A stretch of DNA of 37,365 nt, taken from assembly GCA_049509915.1 (NCBI GenBank), contig JBEKZL010000192.1:1-37365 (forward strand), written 5' to 3'. This DNA is from JBEKYD01 sp049509915 (GTDB lineage Bacteria > Acidobacteriota > Terriglobia > Bryobacterales > Bryobacteraceae). Under the pieces are notes generated by a model. It was not told where the DNA came from. It ran no database searches and was given only the letters and a program-made list of their open reading frames with translations. Of this stretch, positions 6,479-14,964 are shown piece after piece; the stretch's first letter is position 1; the number at the start of each line of letters is the position of its first letter. The position numbers and the translations under genes are program-made.

Positions 6479-9280
6479 ATGACACCCGAACGTTGGGGGC
6501 GGCTGGAGGAGCTGTATCAGGCGGCGCGGGCTCTCCCTCCATCGCAGCGAGCCGAACTGCTGGAACGGGCCGAACCCGAGTTGCGCGCAACGGTGGCCTC
6601 AATCCTGGCGCAGGAGGACGCCCGGCATGAGGGCGGTACGTTCCTTGAGCGTCCCGCATGGGAAGGCCGGGAAAGTTTGCTGAAGGCCGAGAGCCTGGTG
6701 ACAGTTGGTCAGCAACTCGGGGCCTACCGGATTGAACAAAGAATTGGCCAGGGCGGCATGGGAGAGGTCTTCCGCGCCACCGATACCCGGCTCCACCGCA
6801 CCGTGGCAATCAAGACTTCTTTCGTGCAGTTCACCGAACGCTTCGAGCGCGAAGCCCGCGTGATCGCAGCCCTGAACCACCCCCATATCGCGACACTCTA
6901 TGACGTCGGCGCCAGCCCCTCCGGGTCAGGCTACCTCGTCCTGGAATATGTCGACGGCCCTACTCTGGCGGACCTGATCGCGAAAGGACCGGTCGAACCG
7001 CGGGAGGCTCGTCGCATCGCGTTTGAAACCGCCGAAGCCATCGAAGCCGCTCACGAAAAAGGCATCGTTCATCGCGACCTGAAGCCGGCTAACATCAAGC
7101 TCGGCGAAGGCGGCACGGTGAAGGTGCTGGACTTTGGTTTGGCCAAGGCGATGGATGAAGTTCAGCACTCCGCGTCGATCGAAATCACAAAGAAGGGAAC
7201 CGTTTTCGGCACTCCCTCCTATATGTCACCCGAACAGGCGCTGGGCGGCCCGGCGGATCGAAGGTCGGACATTTGGTCGTATGGTGCGCTGGTCGGCGAG
7301 ATGCTTACGGGAAAGCGTCTGTTCACGGGCACGACCACGAGCGAGATTCTCGCCAGCGTCGTCCGCGGCGAGCCGGATCTTTCCAACGTTCCACCCCAGT
7401 GGGCGCCGCTGCTGCGCCGCTGCCTTACCAGGGACGTTCGCCGGCGCTTGCAGTCGATAGGCGAAGCGCGAGTGATGCTGGAGGACGGCCTTCCCAGCGC
7501 TGCCACGGTACCGCCGCTGATTCCGCTCGAACCCAGGCGCGGCATCACACCGCAGTCTCGCTGGCTGTGGATCCTGGTTGCGGCAGCCCTGGTAGGGATG
7601 GGCGCCATCATTTGGATGGGCCAAAGGGACAGACCCCAGCCGGAGAATCCTCTTGCCAAAGCGACCTTCACCCGTCTCACGAATTATGAAGGAGAGGAGA
7701 TGGACGCCGCCATTTCACCGGATGGGAAGTTCGTCGCGTTCCTATCCGACCGGAGTGGACACTTTCACGTCTGGCTGCACCAAGTGGGTGCGGGCAAGAC
7801 CATCGACCTCACGCCAGGATCGGAAGATGAACTTGCACCATTGCGCAGCCTGGGGTTTTCATGGGAAGGATCGGAGATCTGGCTGGCCGGTACCCAGAGC
7901 CGGAAGATTCGGATGCTGCCCCTGGTGGGCGGCGAACCTCGCGCGTTCCTGGGAGATAAGGCGGTGAATCCCGTATGGTCTCCCGATGGAGCCCGGCTGG
8001 CCTATCACACAACGGACCCCGGCGATCCAATCTTCGTCGCGGATCGCGACGGTACTAACAAACGCCAGATATTCAGGGACCACCCAGATAAGCACAACCA
8101 CTACCTGACATTTAGTGCGGACGGTGGGTGGATCTATTTCGTTCACGGCACGCAAGCCACCAACGAAATGGACCTGTGGCGGATTCGAGCTTCCGGGGGC
8201 GATCCCGAACGCCTCACGCAACTGAATAGCGACATGCGCGATCCCACGCGGCTTGGGCAAGGGACTATTTTATATCTGGCGCACGAAAACGATGGGTCCG
8301 GGCCTGGGATTTGGGCTTTCGATGTTGCCCATAAGGCGTCTCGCCGGATCACTTTTGGATTGGAGAACTACACATCCCTTTCCGCCTCGGCCGATGGGCG
8401 GCGACTGGCTGTGACAGTTGCCAACCCCAAGGTGGGAATCTGGTCTGTTCCGGTTCGCGACTCGGTGGCGGAAGAAGCTGACGCAAAAGCTTTCGCGATG
8501 CCATCGGCGCGAGCCTTGACGCCCCGGTTCCGCGGGAACGCGCTGTACTACTGGTCGTCTCGGGGGACAGATGACAGCTTGTGGCGATCCGCGGGGGGCA
8601 AGACCGCCGAGGTCTGGCGGGGCGGCCTGGGGGGACAACAGCAGCCTCCGGCGATTTCACCCGACGGGCGCCAGATTGCGATCATCGTGCGCCATGAGGG
8701 AAAACGGCGGCTGCGCCTGATCACGGCGGACGGTGCGGAATCGAGCGCGATTGCGCCGGAAATCGATGTCGAGGGTTCGCCGGACTGGTCGCCCGACGGA
8801 AAATGGATCGTCACCGGTGGAAACGATGGGAAGGGTGATGGATTGTTCAAAATTCCTACCGCGGGCGGTGCAACGGTTCGGCTCACCAGCGAAATTGGAC
8901 GAAATCCGGTGTGGTCGCCGGACGGGTCCATGATTGCCTACTCCGGCCCCAACGTCTTCACTTTGGCTCCACTTCTCGCCGTGCGGCCGGATGGAACTCC
9001 CGTCAGGATTCCGGCGATCCGGACCGACCGCGATGGGGAGCGGCTCCGTTTTTTTCCGGATGGACGGGGATTAGCATACATGCAGGGAGCCGAAGCAGGC
9101 CGATGGCAGGACTTCTGGCGATTAGACTTGGGAACCATGAGCACACGGCGCTTGACGCGGTTCAAAGACCTGTCCACGATGCGCACGTTCGACATTACGC
9201 CGGATGGGAAGCAGATCGTCTTCGATCGGCGGCACCAAAACGCGTCAGTGGTCTTGATCGATTTGCCCGCACGGCCATGA
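6479..9280 (+). CDS. Receptor-type Ser/Thr protein kinase with PD40/TolB-like beta-propeller
   Basis: 933 aa. Residues 1-70 (MTPERWGRLEELYQAA…) match the N-terminal segment common in acidobacterial kinases paired with TIGR02999 sigma factors. The kinase domain (about 83-335) has IGQGGMGEVF (90-98), VAIK (K112), HRDLKPAN (198-205, D200), DFGLAK (218-223) and GTPSYMSPEQ, so it should be active. A single membrane helix lies at 361-381 (RWLWILVAAALVGMGAIIWM). The rest, from about 395 to 930, is a periplasmic beta-propeller with repeated ISPDGK, WSPDG and SADG motifs. The design suggests sensing outside and phosphorylation inside. A paired ECF sigma factor may be the minus-strand gene at 2659. Confidence 0.93.
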   Translation: MTPERWGRLEELYQAARALPPSQRAELLERAEPELRATVASILAQEDARHEGGTFLERPAWEGRESLLKAESLVTVGQQLGAYRIEQRIGQGGMGEVFRATDTRLHRTVAIKTSFVQFTERFEREARVIAALNHPHIATLYDVGASPSGSGYLVLEYVDGPTLADLIAKGPVEPREARRIAFETAEAIEAAHEKGIVHRDLKPANIKLGEGGTVKVLDFGLAKAMDEVQHSASIEITKKGTVFGTPSYMSPEQALGGPADRRSDIWSYGALVGEMLTGKRLFTGTTTSEILASVVRGEPDLSNVPPQWAPLLRRCLTRDVRRRLQSIGEARVMLEDGLPSAATVPPLIPLEPRRGITPQSRWLWILVAAALVGMGAIIWMGQRDRPQPENPLAKATFTRLTNYEGEEMDAAISPDGKFVAFLSDRSGHFHVWLHQVGAGKTIDLTPGSEDELAPLRSLGFSWEGSEIWLAGTQSRKIRMLPLVGGEPRAFLGDKAVNPVWSPDGARLAYHTTDPGDPIFVADRDGTNKRQIFRDHPDKHNHYLTFSADGGWIYFVHGTQATNEMDLWRIRASGGDPERLTQLNSDMRDPTRLGQGTILYLAHENDGSGPGIWAFDVAHKASRRITFGLENYTSLSASADGRRLAVTVANPKVGIWSVPVRDSVAEEADAKAFAMPSARALTPRFRGNALYYWSSRGTDDSLWRSAGGKTAEVWRGGLGGQQQPPAISPDGRQIAIIVRHEGKRRLRLITADGAESSAIAPEIDVEGSPDWSPDGKWIVTGGNDGKGDGLFKIPTAGGATVRLTSEIGRNPVWSPDGSMIAYSGPNVFTLAPLLAVRPDGTPVRIPAIRTDRDGERLRFFPDGRGLAYMQGAEAGRWQDFWRLDLGTMSTRRLTRFKDLSTMRTFDITPDGKQIVFDRRHQNASVVLIDLPARP

Positions 9281-9695
9281 ACTGGCGTCTGCGGCAAATC
9301 GGCTGCCAGCAGGTCCAGCAAACCGCGCTCACCTCCGGCGAAGGCGGCGACCTGGCCGACCGGTTCGGCGAGCAGCATCGAGCGCGAGGCTATTGGCGCG
9401 CCTGCGATTCCAGCCACGCTGGTCCGGCCAGCCGCCAGCTTGCGATCATTGTTATGTGCGGGCTCTCCGGTGGCCACCGCACCGCTTTCCAGATGCTGCA
9501 CGGAGGGCTTGGGGCGCTCCGACCAGTAAACCCAGAAGTCAGGTCGCTTCACCTCTCCGAAGACGGCGGAATCGAGAGTACCCAAGACCTGCTGAAACAC
9601 CGTTTTCATCCGAGAAGCGAACCTCTGCGAACCAAAGTTTTGGAATGAATCGGAATGAAACTGCGTTTTGGAATGTCTGTAAGTGATTGAAAACA
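9281..9695. other. Gene-poor stretch left of the tRNA-Phe-like fragment
   Basis: No gene can be supported. The minus strand has a long open frame through here (reading MKTVFQQVLGTLDSAV… from about 9610), but it continues antisense into the kinase and shows no family I recognise. The right end (9638-9690) carries short repeats and a motif shared with the other tRNA fragment (see findings), so the stretch may be residue of an integrated element. Confidence 0.35.
9638..9675. repeat. Direct repeat TTTTGGAATG (two copies)
   Basis: TTTTGGAATG occurs at 9638-9647 and 9666-9675, and a third GGAATG at 9652-9657. The copies lie 21-58 bp from the 3' end of the tRNA-like fragment. Repeats at this distance resemble the arm-type binding sites of integrases, but no binding can be shown from sequence alone. 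Confidence 0.45.
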
Positions 9696-9745
9696 TGGTG
9701 GACAGGGACGGAATCGAACCGCCGACGCCAGCCTTTTTAGGGCTG
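9696..9745 (-). other. tRNA-Phe-like 3' half, probable attachment site or tRNA remnant
   Basis: Read on the minus strand: anticodon stem CAGCC/GGCTG with loop CTAAAAA, variable region GCGTC, T arm GGCGG-TTCGATT-CCGTC, acceptor strand CCTGTCC, discriminator A and CCA (9696-9698). Every element of a tRNA 3' half is present and paired. The D arm and the 5' acceptor strand (expected GGACAGG) are absent from the adjoining sequence. The layout resembles bacterial tRNA-Phe (loop CTGAAAA, variable GTGTC), except that position 34 would be A, giving anticodon AAA. It is thus not a functional tRNA, but a fragment such as integration leaves behind. Confidence 0.65.
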
Positions 9746-9850
9746 CTATCCGCGATTGGTCCTGGCGCAGCGGTTCGCCCGGGCCTCCTTTGCCGGCCCA
9801 CTTCGACAATGGCCGGGCGAAGACGGTCGTCTAGCTAGCTGGTTCAGGCC

Positions 9851-11107
9851 TCACCCGGAAGCGGACGCAACGCGCGGTCTGGTCGCCGCGGGCTCGGCTG
9901 GGGAGGCTTTGCGCTTACTGGGGGCCGGCATCTTCAACAGGCCGATGGCGGCCAGCGCGGCGCCTAGGGCCAGCGCGGCGCTGACGTAGAAGGCGTAGTC
10001 CCAGGTGCCGGTTCTTTCGAAGAGGGCGGCTGCCAGGCCGCCGGCCAGAATCGAGGCTACTCCCTTGGTGCTGTACAGAATGCTGTAATTGGCGGCGGCA
10101 TGGCGGGCGCCGAACATGTCGGCTAGTACGGCGGGAAACAGCACGTACAACTCGCCCCAGGTAAAGAAGACCAGCGCGACCGCCGGCACGAACCAACGCG
10201 CGCCCCAACGCCCGACGGTGGCCACGCTCATCAGAAAAACGGCTTGCAGCAGGAAGGCGCCAAACATGGTGCGCTCGCGGCCAAGGTGGTCGGAAACCCA
10301 ACCCCAGAAGACGCGGCCTCCGCCGTTGGCCAGAGGATTCAGCGAGAGCGCGATGGCGAGTCCGGTGGCGCCCACGCCGTAGCTGGCGGCTACCGGGGCC
10401 ACCTGCGCGGTGGCCATCAGGCCGCCAATGCCCATCATCAGCATCATGAAGTACAAGACGTAAAACTGGGGCGTGCGGAGCATCTCCCAGCCGGTGAATT
10501 CCTCCGAGTGGCGGCGCACGCGCGGCCTGGCAGGCGGCGCCGCGAATACCGCTCCCAGCGGCGGATTTTGCAGGCAATAGCAGGCGATAAGAATCACGAG
10601 GCCTTGCGCCATTCCGGTTTCCAGAAGCGTGGCCCGGTAACCCACGGTACGAATGAGATGGGCGAAGACGGGATTGAAGAGCGCCGCGCCGGAACCGTAG
10701 CCCGCCACGATCAGGCCGACCGCCAGACCGCGCTTGTCCGGGAACCACTTCAAGGCGATGGCCAGCGAGCCGCAGTAGGCGAAGGCCACGCCGAAGCCAG
10801 CCATGGAGTAGAACGCGTAGAACGCGGTGAGGCTGTGGGCGAAACCCATGGAGGCCCAGCCGGCGCCGCACAGCCAGCCGGCAACGCCGATGAAGACACG
10901 CGGTCCCAGCCGGTCGATCAGCCAGCCGGAAAGCGGCATCGCCCAAGTGCCCAGGGCGATGAAGAAGGTGAAGCCCCACTGCACTTCGGCAAGCGTCCAG
11001 CCGGTGGCGGCGACGACCGGTTTGACGAACAGAGTCCAGCTATATTGCAGGTTGCCGATCAGGATCATCACGATCATGGCCGCGCCGAGGCGGATCCAAC
11101 GATTCAT
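9851..11107 (-). CDS. MFS transporter of the oxalate/formate antiporter (OFA) family
   Basis: 418 aa, a 12-helix major facilitator with cytoplasmic start MNRWIRLGAAM. Helix 1 carries GNLQYSWTLFVKP, a hallmark of the OFA family (OxlT-like). The MFS loop motif appears as SGWLIDRLGPRVFIG. The ATG at 11105-11107 overlaps the stop of the upstream reductase gene by 4 nt (ATGA), which implies translational coupling. The reading frame stays open far upstream, but that extension is an antisense/out-of-frame shadow of the reductase and is not used. With an oxalyl-CoA synthetase-like gene in the same operon, oxalate or another small dicarboxylate/oxoacid is the likely substrate. Substrate choice remains inference. 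Confidence 0.87.
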   Translation of the reverse strand: MNRWIRLGAAMIVMILIGNLQYSWTLFVKPVVAATGWTLAEVQWGFTFFIALGTWAMPLSGWLIDRLGPRVFIGVAGWLCGAGWASMGFAHSLTAFYAFYSMAGFGVAFAYCGSLAIALKWFPDKRGLAVGLIVAGYGSGAALFNPVFAHLIRTVGYRATLLETGMAQGLVILIACYCLQNPPLGAVFAAPPARPRVRRHSEEFTGWEMLRTPQFYVLYFMMLMMGIGGLMATAQVAPVAASYGVGATGLAIALSLNPLANGGGRVFWGWVSDHLGRERTMFGAFLLQAVFLMSVATVGRWGARWFVPAVALVFFTWGELYVLFPAVLADMFGARHAAANYSILYSTKGVASILAGGLAAALFERTGTWDYAFYVSAALALGAALAAIGLLKMPAPSKRKASPAEPAATRPRVASASG

Positions 11108-12090
11108 ACTGTCGTGCTCCTTGGCGTGCGCGCGGCCTCTAGAAGCCTGGCGCAGGCGTACACCGTGCGCGTATGCGGCATTGCGATACCGAGCCGTTCG
11201 CCCAATTCGGCGACCGCGCCCACCACGGCTTCGAGCTCGAGCGGGCGGCCCGCCTCCAGATCCTGCAGCATAGAGGTTTTGTGCTCTCCGACCTTTTCGG
11301 CTCCGGCTATCCTCTGTTCGATCGAAATCGGAATCTCCACTCCCAAGCTGGTCGCGACCGCCTCCACTTCGGTCATGATACACCGAACGACGTCGTGGAC
11401 GCCGGGGTCGCGGGCCATGCCGGCCAGGGTGGCGCGGGTCAGGGCGCTGATGGGGTTGAAGGCCACGTTGCCCAGCAGCTTCACCCAGATTTCGTGGCGG
11501 ATGCGCGCGGTCACCGGGCAGCGCAAGCCGGCCCGGATAAGAGCCTCGGCAATCGCGCGGCAGCGGAGCGAACGGCTGCCATCCGGCTCGCCCAGGGAGA
11601 TGCGGTTGCCTTCGTCGTGGAGGATGACGCCGGGTTCCACGATCTGGGTGGCGAAATAGACGATGGAACCGACCACGCGCGCCGGGTCGATGGCGGCGGC
11701 GATGATGCCTCCGGGATCGACGCGCTCGAGATGAAGCCCCGGGAGCCGGCTCTCGCCCACCTGGAAATACCACCAGGGGATGCCATTCTGCGTGCTCACC
11801 ACGGTCGTGTCCGGGCCGATGAGAGGCGCGAGGCGCGGCGCGAGCTGGGTAAGGGAATGCGCTTTGACACCCAGAAAGACGACGTCCGCGGGGCCGGCTT
11901 CCGTCAAGTCGCCGGTGACGCGCGGGTGCACGTGGAAATCGCCTTCGGCGCTGAGGACCGTCAGGCCGCGTTTCTCGATGGCGCGCAGGTGCGGACCGCG
12001 GGCAAACAGAGTGACGTCCTCGCCGGCGCGGGTCAGACAGGCCCCCACATAGCCGCCGATGGCGCCGGCTCCGGCGATCAGAAACCGCAT
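11104..12090 (-). CDS. 2-dehydropantoate 2-reductase-family protein (possible oxalyl-CoA reductase, PanE2-like)
   Basis: 328 aa, beginning MRFLIAGAGAIGGYVG, a Rossmann NADP-binding motif at the extreme N-terminus as in PanE. Downstream are VFLGVKAHSL, STQNGIPWWYF and IRHEIWVKLLGNVAFNPISAL. The latter has the family's catalytic lysine and conserved asparagines. The start at 12088-12090 is chosen because the glycine motif must lie at the N-terminus; the longer frame adds 42 unlikely residues. It lies 2 bp after the ligase gene and overlaps the transporter by 4 nt. Ketopantoate reductase is the textbook role. However, in Methylobacterium extorquens a PanE paralogue (PanE2) reduces oxalyl-CoA to glyoxylate, and the neighbours here favour that reading. 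Confidence 0.85.
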   Translation of the reverse strand: MRFLIAGAGAIGGYVGACLTRAGEDVTLFARGPHLRAIEKRGLTVLSAEGDFHVHPRVTGDLTEAGPADVVFLGVKAHSLTQLAPRLAPLIGPDTTVVSTQNGIPWWYFQVGESRLPGLHLERVDPGGIIAAAIDPARVVGSIVYFATQIVEPGVILHDEGNRISLGEPDGSRSLRCRAIAEALIRAGLRCPVTARIRHEIWVKLLGNVAFNPISALTRATLAGMARDPGVHDVVRCIMTEVEAVATSLGVEIPISIEQRIAGAEKVGEHKTSMLQDLEAGRPLELEAVVGAVAELGERLGIAMPHTRTVYACARLLEAARTPRSTTV

Positions 12091-12092
12091 GG

Positions 12093-13613
12093 TTACGCCC
12101 CCGCCAGGGCCTTGGCCACCTCGCCGCGTTGGATCTTGCCGGTGGAGGTGCGGGGGATGGCAGGTACGATGTAGATTTTCTTGGGACGCTTGAACTCGGC
12201 CAGCCGGTCTTTGCAATAGGCCAGGATGGCGGACTCGCCGGTGGATTCGCCGGGCTTGAGAACCACGGCCGCAGCGACTTCTTCGCCCCAGGTGGGGTGG
12301 GGTACACCGAAGGCCGCCGCCTCGGCCACGGCCGGATGGCTGAGCAGCACTTCGTCGATCTCGCGCGGGCCGATTTTCTCGCCGCCGCGATTGATCAGTT
12401 CCTTGAGGCGGCCGGTAAGCGTGAGGTAGCCATCGCCGTCGAGGAAGCCCTGATCGCCGGTGCGAAACCAGCCGTTGGTATAGGACTTGGCATTGGCTTC
12501 GGGATTATTCTCGTAGCCGGCGACCACGCTGGGGCCCTGGATCACCACTTCGCCTCCCTGGCCGGTTGGTAAGAGCGCGCCGGCGTCGTCCATGATGCCA
12601 ATCCGCATCCCGGTGCCGGGACCGACCGAGCCTGGTTTCCGCTCGCCGGGCGGCACCGGGTTCGAGGTCATCTGGTGGGAAGCCTCGGTCATGCCATAGG
12701 CTTCGAGCACGGGCACGCCGAAGACGCGCTCCATTCGCCCCATCATTTTGGGGGGCAAGGAAGCGCTGCAGGAGCGGATGAAGCGAAGGCCTTCGGCACC
12801 CGCCGGCCGCTCGGAACCGGCTCGCGTCAGCAAGAGGTTGTGGATGGTGGGAACCGCGGAGTACCAGGTTGTGCGAGTGTCGCGAACGGTGCGCCAGAAC
12901 GAGAGCGAATTGAACTTGCCGGGCACCACCACGGTACCGCCGGAAAGCAGCGTGGAGAGAGTGGAAGCCACCAGCCCATGCACGTGGAACAGCGGCATGG
13001 CGCAGAGCGAGACATCGGCCGGCGAAAGCTGGTAATGGGCCACGATGTTGTGCGTGGAAGCGGCCATGTTGCGATGCAGGACAGGCACGCGCTTGGGGCG
13101 GCCGGTGCTCCCGCTGGTGTGCAGCACCAGGGCAACATCGTCGCTTGAAGGAGCCGAAGCGGTTTTGCCATTCGGAGCGCCGGCAATGCGGACCGCACCG
13201 GCGGAATCCATGTCCAGGGAAAACACGGGCACGCCGCGAGCCGCGGCGGCTTTGCGCGCACCCTCGGCGCCGTCGGGCGGGCAAAGCAGTATCTTGGCCG
13301 AAGTATCTTCCAGATAGAAGGCGACCTCATCTTCGCGATAAGCGGGATTGAGGGGCGCGGCGGTTCCCGCCACCGATGCCGCCAGAAAGCCGACGATGGC
13401 CGGCAAACCATTGGGGAGATAGGTCGCGATGCGGTCTCCGCGCGCGACGCCTAGCGACGCCAGCGCATCCGCCACAGCCGTAACGTGTTCCCGCAGAGAA
13501 TTGTAAGTGACACGAATGCCGGCCTCCGGAAGCACGATCGCCGTGGCTTGGGCGGGAGCCACCTGGATGAGTTGCAACAGAGTTTGTAGATCGGGCATGG
13601 ATATCATAAACAT
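12093..13613 (-). CDS. AMP-forming acyl-CoA synthetase, oxalyl-CoA synthetase-like (AAE3/Pcs60 type)
   Basis: About 501-506 aa; start at 13613 or at a second ATG at 13598 (MPDLQTLLQ). Adenylate-forming core motifs are present: HTSGSTGRPKRVP (165-177), YGMTEASHQMTSNP (306-319), WFRTGDQGFLDGDGY (382-396), GRLKELINRGGEKI (401-414) and the C-terminal lysine in TSTGKIQRG (K493). The stretches MPLFHVHGL, TWYSAVPTIHN and RFIRSCSASL closely resemble plant AAE3 and yeast Pcs60 oxalate-CoA ligases. A glycine usual in the first motif (RPKGVP) is Arg here. It is the first gene of the operon with the PanE-like reductase and OFA transporter. Substrate oxalate is a strong inference, not proven; other short carboxylates are possible. 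Confidence 0.85.
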   Translation of the reverse strand: MFMISMPDLQTLLQLIQVAPAQATAIVLPEAGIRVTYNSLREHVTAVADALASLGVARGDRIATYLPNGLPAIVGFLAASVAGTAAPLNPAYREDEVAFYLEDTSAKILLCPPDGAEGARKAAAARGVPVFSLDMDSAGAVRIAGAPNGKTASAPSSDDVALVLHTSGSTGRPKRVPVLHRNMAASTHNIVAHYQLSPADVSLCAMPLFHVHGLVASTLSTLLSGGTVVVPGKFNSLSFWRTVRDTRTTWYSAVPTIHNLLLTRAGSERPAGAEGLRFIRSCSASLPPKMMGRMERVFGVPVLEAYGMTEASHQMTSNPVPPGERKPGSVGPGTGMRIGIMDDAGALLPTGQGGEVVIQGPSVVAGYENNPEANAKSYTNGWFRTGDQGFLDGDGYLTLTGRLKELINRGGEKIGPREIDEVLLSHPAVAEAAAFGVPHPTWGEEVAAAVVLKPGESTGESAILAYCKDRLAEFKRPKKIYIVPAIPRTSTGKIQRGEVAKALAGA

Positions 13614-13785
13614 GATCTCAGAACCGCGGGGAAGAATGGCGTCGGAGGTAGCCCCGGGTGCGTAGCACGCCAGGGATCGTCGATTATGGACAAACGAGGT
13701 GAGGACGAAAGTTCGCAGTCTGGATCAATCCGGGGTTACCGTTGGACGTGCCCCTTGCTTCGCCGATCTTGGGGGCCAACTTCGC

Positions 13786-13791
13786 TATAAT
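13786..13791 (+). promoter_or_regulatory. Possible -10 element for greA
   Basis: A perfect TATAAT lies 28 bp upstream of the greA start codon, giving a predicted 5' leader of roughly 20 nt. No convincing -35 hexamer at 16-18 bp spacing was found, so this is a candidate only. Confidence 0.35.
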
Positions 13792-13819
13792 TAAGAGCTT
13801 GGGAGTATAGCGCGACTCG

Positions 13820-14290
13820 ATGGACATTAAGAAGAAGCTGCAAGACGAGATCACCGTGCTGGAACATGAACTGCACGTCGAGTTGCCCAAGGAAATCCTC
13901 AAAGCCCGCGCCCACGGCGATCTGAGCGAGAATGCCGAGTACCACGCCGCCAAGGATCGGCAGGGCTTCGTCAACGCCCGCTTGAACCAATTGAAGAAGA
14001 GGCTGGCCGAGATCTCCATGGTGGATTTTTCCAAGATCCCGCACGATCGGGTTGGGCTGGGATCGAAGGTGACGGTGCTCGATACCAAACGCGAGGAAGA
14101 AATCGCATATAATTTGGTAACTAGCGAAGAAGCCGATGCCGCAAACGGCAAGATCTCCACGACGTCGCCCATCGGGCGCGCGCTGCTGGGGAAAGAAGTA
14201 GGGGACGTGGTGCGGGTGCAGAGCCCGGGCGGCTCGAAGGAACTGGAAATCCTGACGCTGGCCACGATACACGACTTGGCTGCGGAATGA
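13820..14290 (+). CDS. greA: Transcription elongation factor GreA
   Basis: 156 aa, the usual GreA length. The N-terminal coiled coil starts MDIKKKLQDEITVLEHEL and carries the tip motif GDLSENAEYHAAKDRQ. The acidic residues D and E of the tip place Mg2+ in the RNA polymerase active site and trigger cleavage of backtracked RNA. The C-terminal FKBP-like domain shows VGLGSKVTVLD, then ISTTSPIGRALLGKEVGDVV. The stop codon is 4 nt from the start of the next gene, so the two are probably co-transcribed. The gene is divergent from the ligase operon. Confidence 0.96.
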   Translation: MDIKKKLQDEITVLEHELHVELPKEILKARAHGDLSENAEYHAAKDRQGFVNARLNQLKKRLAEISMVDFSKIPHDRVGLGSKVTVLDTKREEEIAYNLVTSEEADAANGKISTTSPIGRALLGKEVGDVVRVQSPGGSKELEILTLATIHDLAAE

Positions 14291-14294
14291 GTTT

Positions 14295-14951
14295 ATGACA
14301 CTTACCGGTGGAATCGGCAAATTCTTCGGTGTGATCATCGACCGCATCGTGAGATGGCTGGCGCTGAGCCGGATTCATCCCAACGTACTGACGTTCCTGG
14401 GACTGGTGATCAACATCTGGGCCGCGTGTCTGTTTGCGGCCGGCAGTTTTCGGTGGGCGGGCGTGGTGGTGATCGCCGCCGGCCTTTTCGATATGGTGGA
14501 TGGCCGCGTGGCGCGGGCCACCAGCCGGGTGACGCGCTTCGGCGGATTCTTCGACTCGGTGATCGACCGCTACTCCGATCTGGCGCTGTTCATGGGCCTG
14601 CTGGTTTTCTACGCCACCATCAACCGGTTTTTTTACATTGTGCTGACGGCAGTGGTGATGACCGGATCGGTGATGATCAGCTACACCCGGGCGCGCGCGG
14701 AGAACGCCATCCCTAAGTGTAAGGTCGGTTTCCTGGAGCGGCCCGAGCGCGTCGTGTTGATCATCATCGGCGCTCTGTTCGACCGAATGGCGCCGGTGCT
14801 TTGGGTCATCGCCGTGCTTTCCAATCTGACGGTGGTGCATCGCATGATCTACACCTGGCAGGAGGCCAAGCGCCTGGAGGACGCGCAATTGCACGCCGTT
14901 CCGCTGAGCGAAGCCCCGCGCGCGACGTCGATAGCGAAGCGGGAAATCTAG
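14295..14951 (+). CDS. CDP-alcohol phosphatidyltransferase
   Basis: 218-aa integral membrane enzyme. The family signature D-x2-D-G-x2-A-R-x8-G-x3-D-x3-D is complete, with D66, D69, G70, A73, R74, G83, D87 and D91, in helices 2-3. Further hydrophobic segments follow (about 95-118, 120-135, 150-178). Family members transfer a phosphatidyl group from CDP-diacylglycerol to an alcohol such as glycerol-3-phosphate or inositol phosphate. The acceptor cannot be read from sequence. It starts 4 nt after greA. Because greA neighbours vary, this coupling gives no strong functional hint. Confidence 0.9.
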   Translation: MTLTGGIGKFFGVIIDRIVRWLALSRIHPNVLTFLGLVINIWAACLFAAGSFRWAGVVVIAAGLFDMVDGRVARATSRVTRFGGFFDSVIDRYSDLALFMGLLVFYATINRFFYIVLTAVVMTGSVMISYTRARAENAIPKCKVGFLERPERVVLIIIGALFDRMAPVLWVIAVLSNLTVVHRMIYTWQEAKRLEDAQLHAVPLSEAPRATSIAKREI

Positions 14952-14964
14952 TATAGAATTCGAC

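Noticed and set aside
9696..9800. A complete tRNA gene
   Set aside because: The 3' half is perfect, but no 5' acceptor strand or D arm can be found in the adjoining 50 bp. The TGGCGCAGCGG string at 9764-9774 is on the other strand and does not pair into a tRNA.
8938..9801. 287-aa minus-strand open frame
   Set aside because: It runs across the tRNA-Phe-like fragment and antisense into the kinase C-terminus; no family resemblance.
9851..12307. An 818-aa minus-strand frame suggesting a fusion protein
   Set aside because: Only the last 418 residues are the MFS transporter. The upstream part is an out-of-frame, Arg/Pro-rich shadow of the PanE-like reductase, whose own frame is clear.
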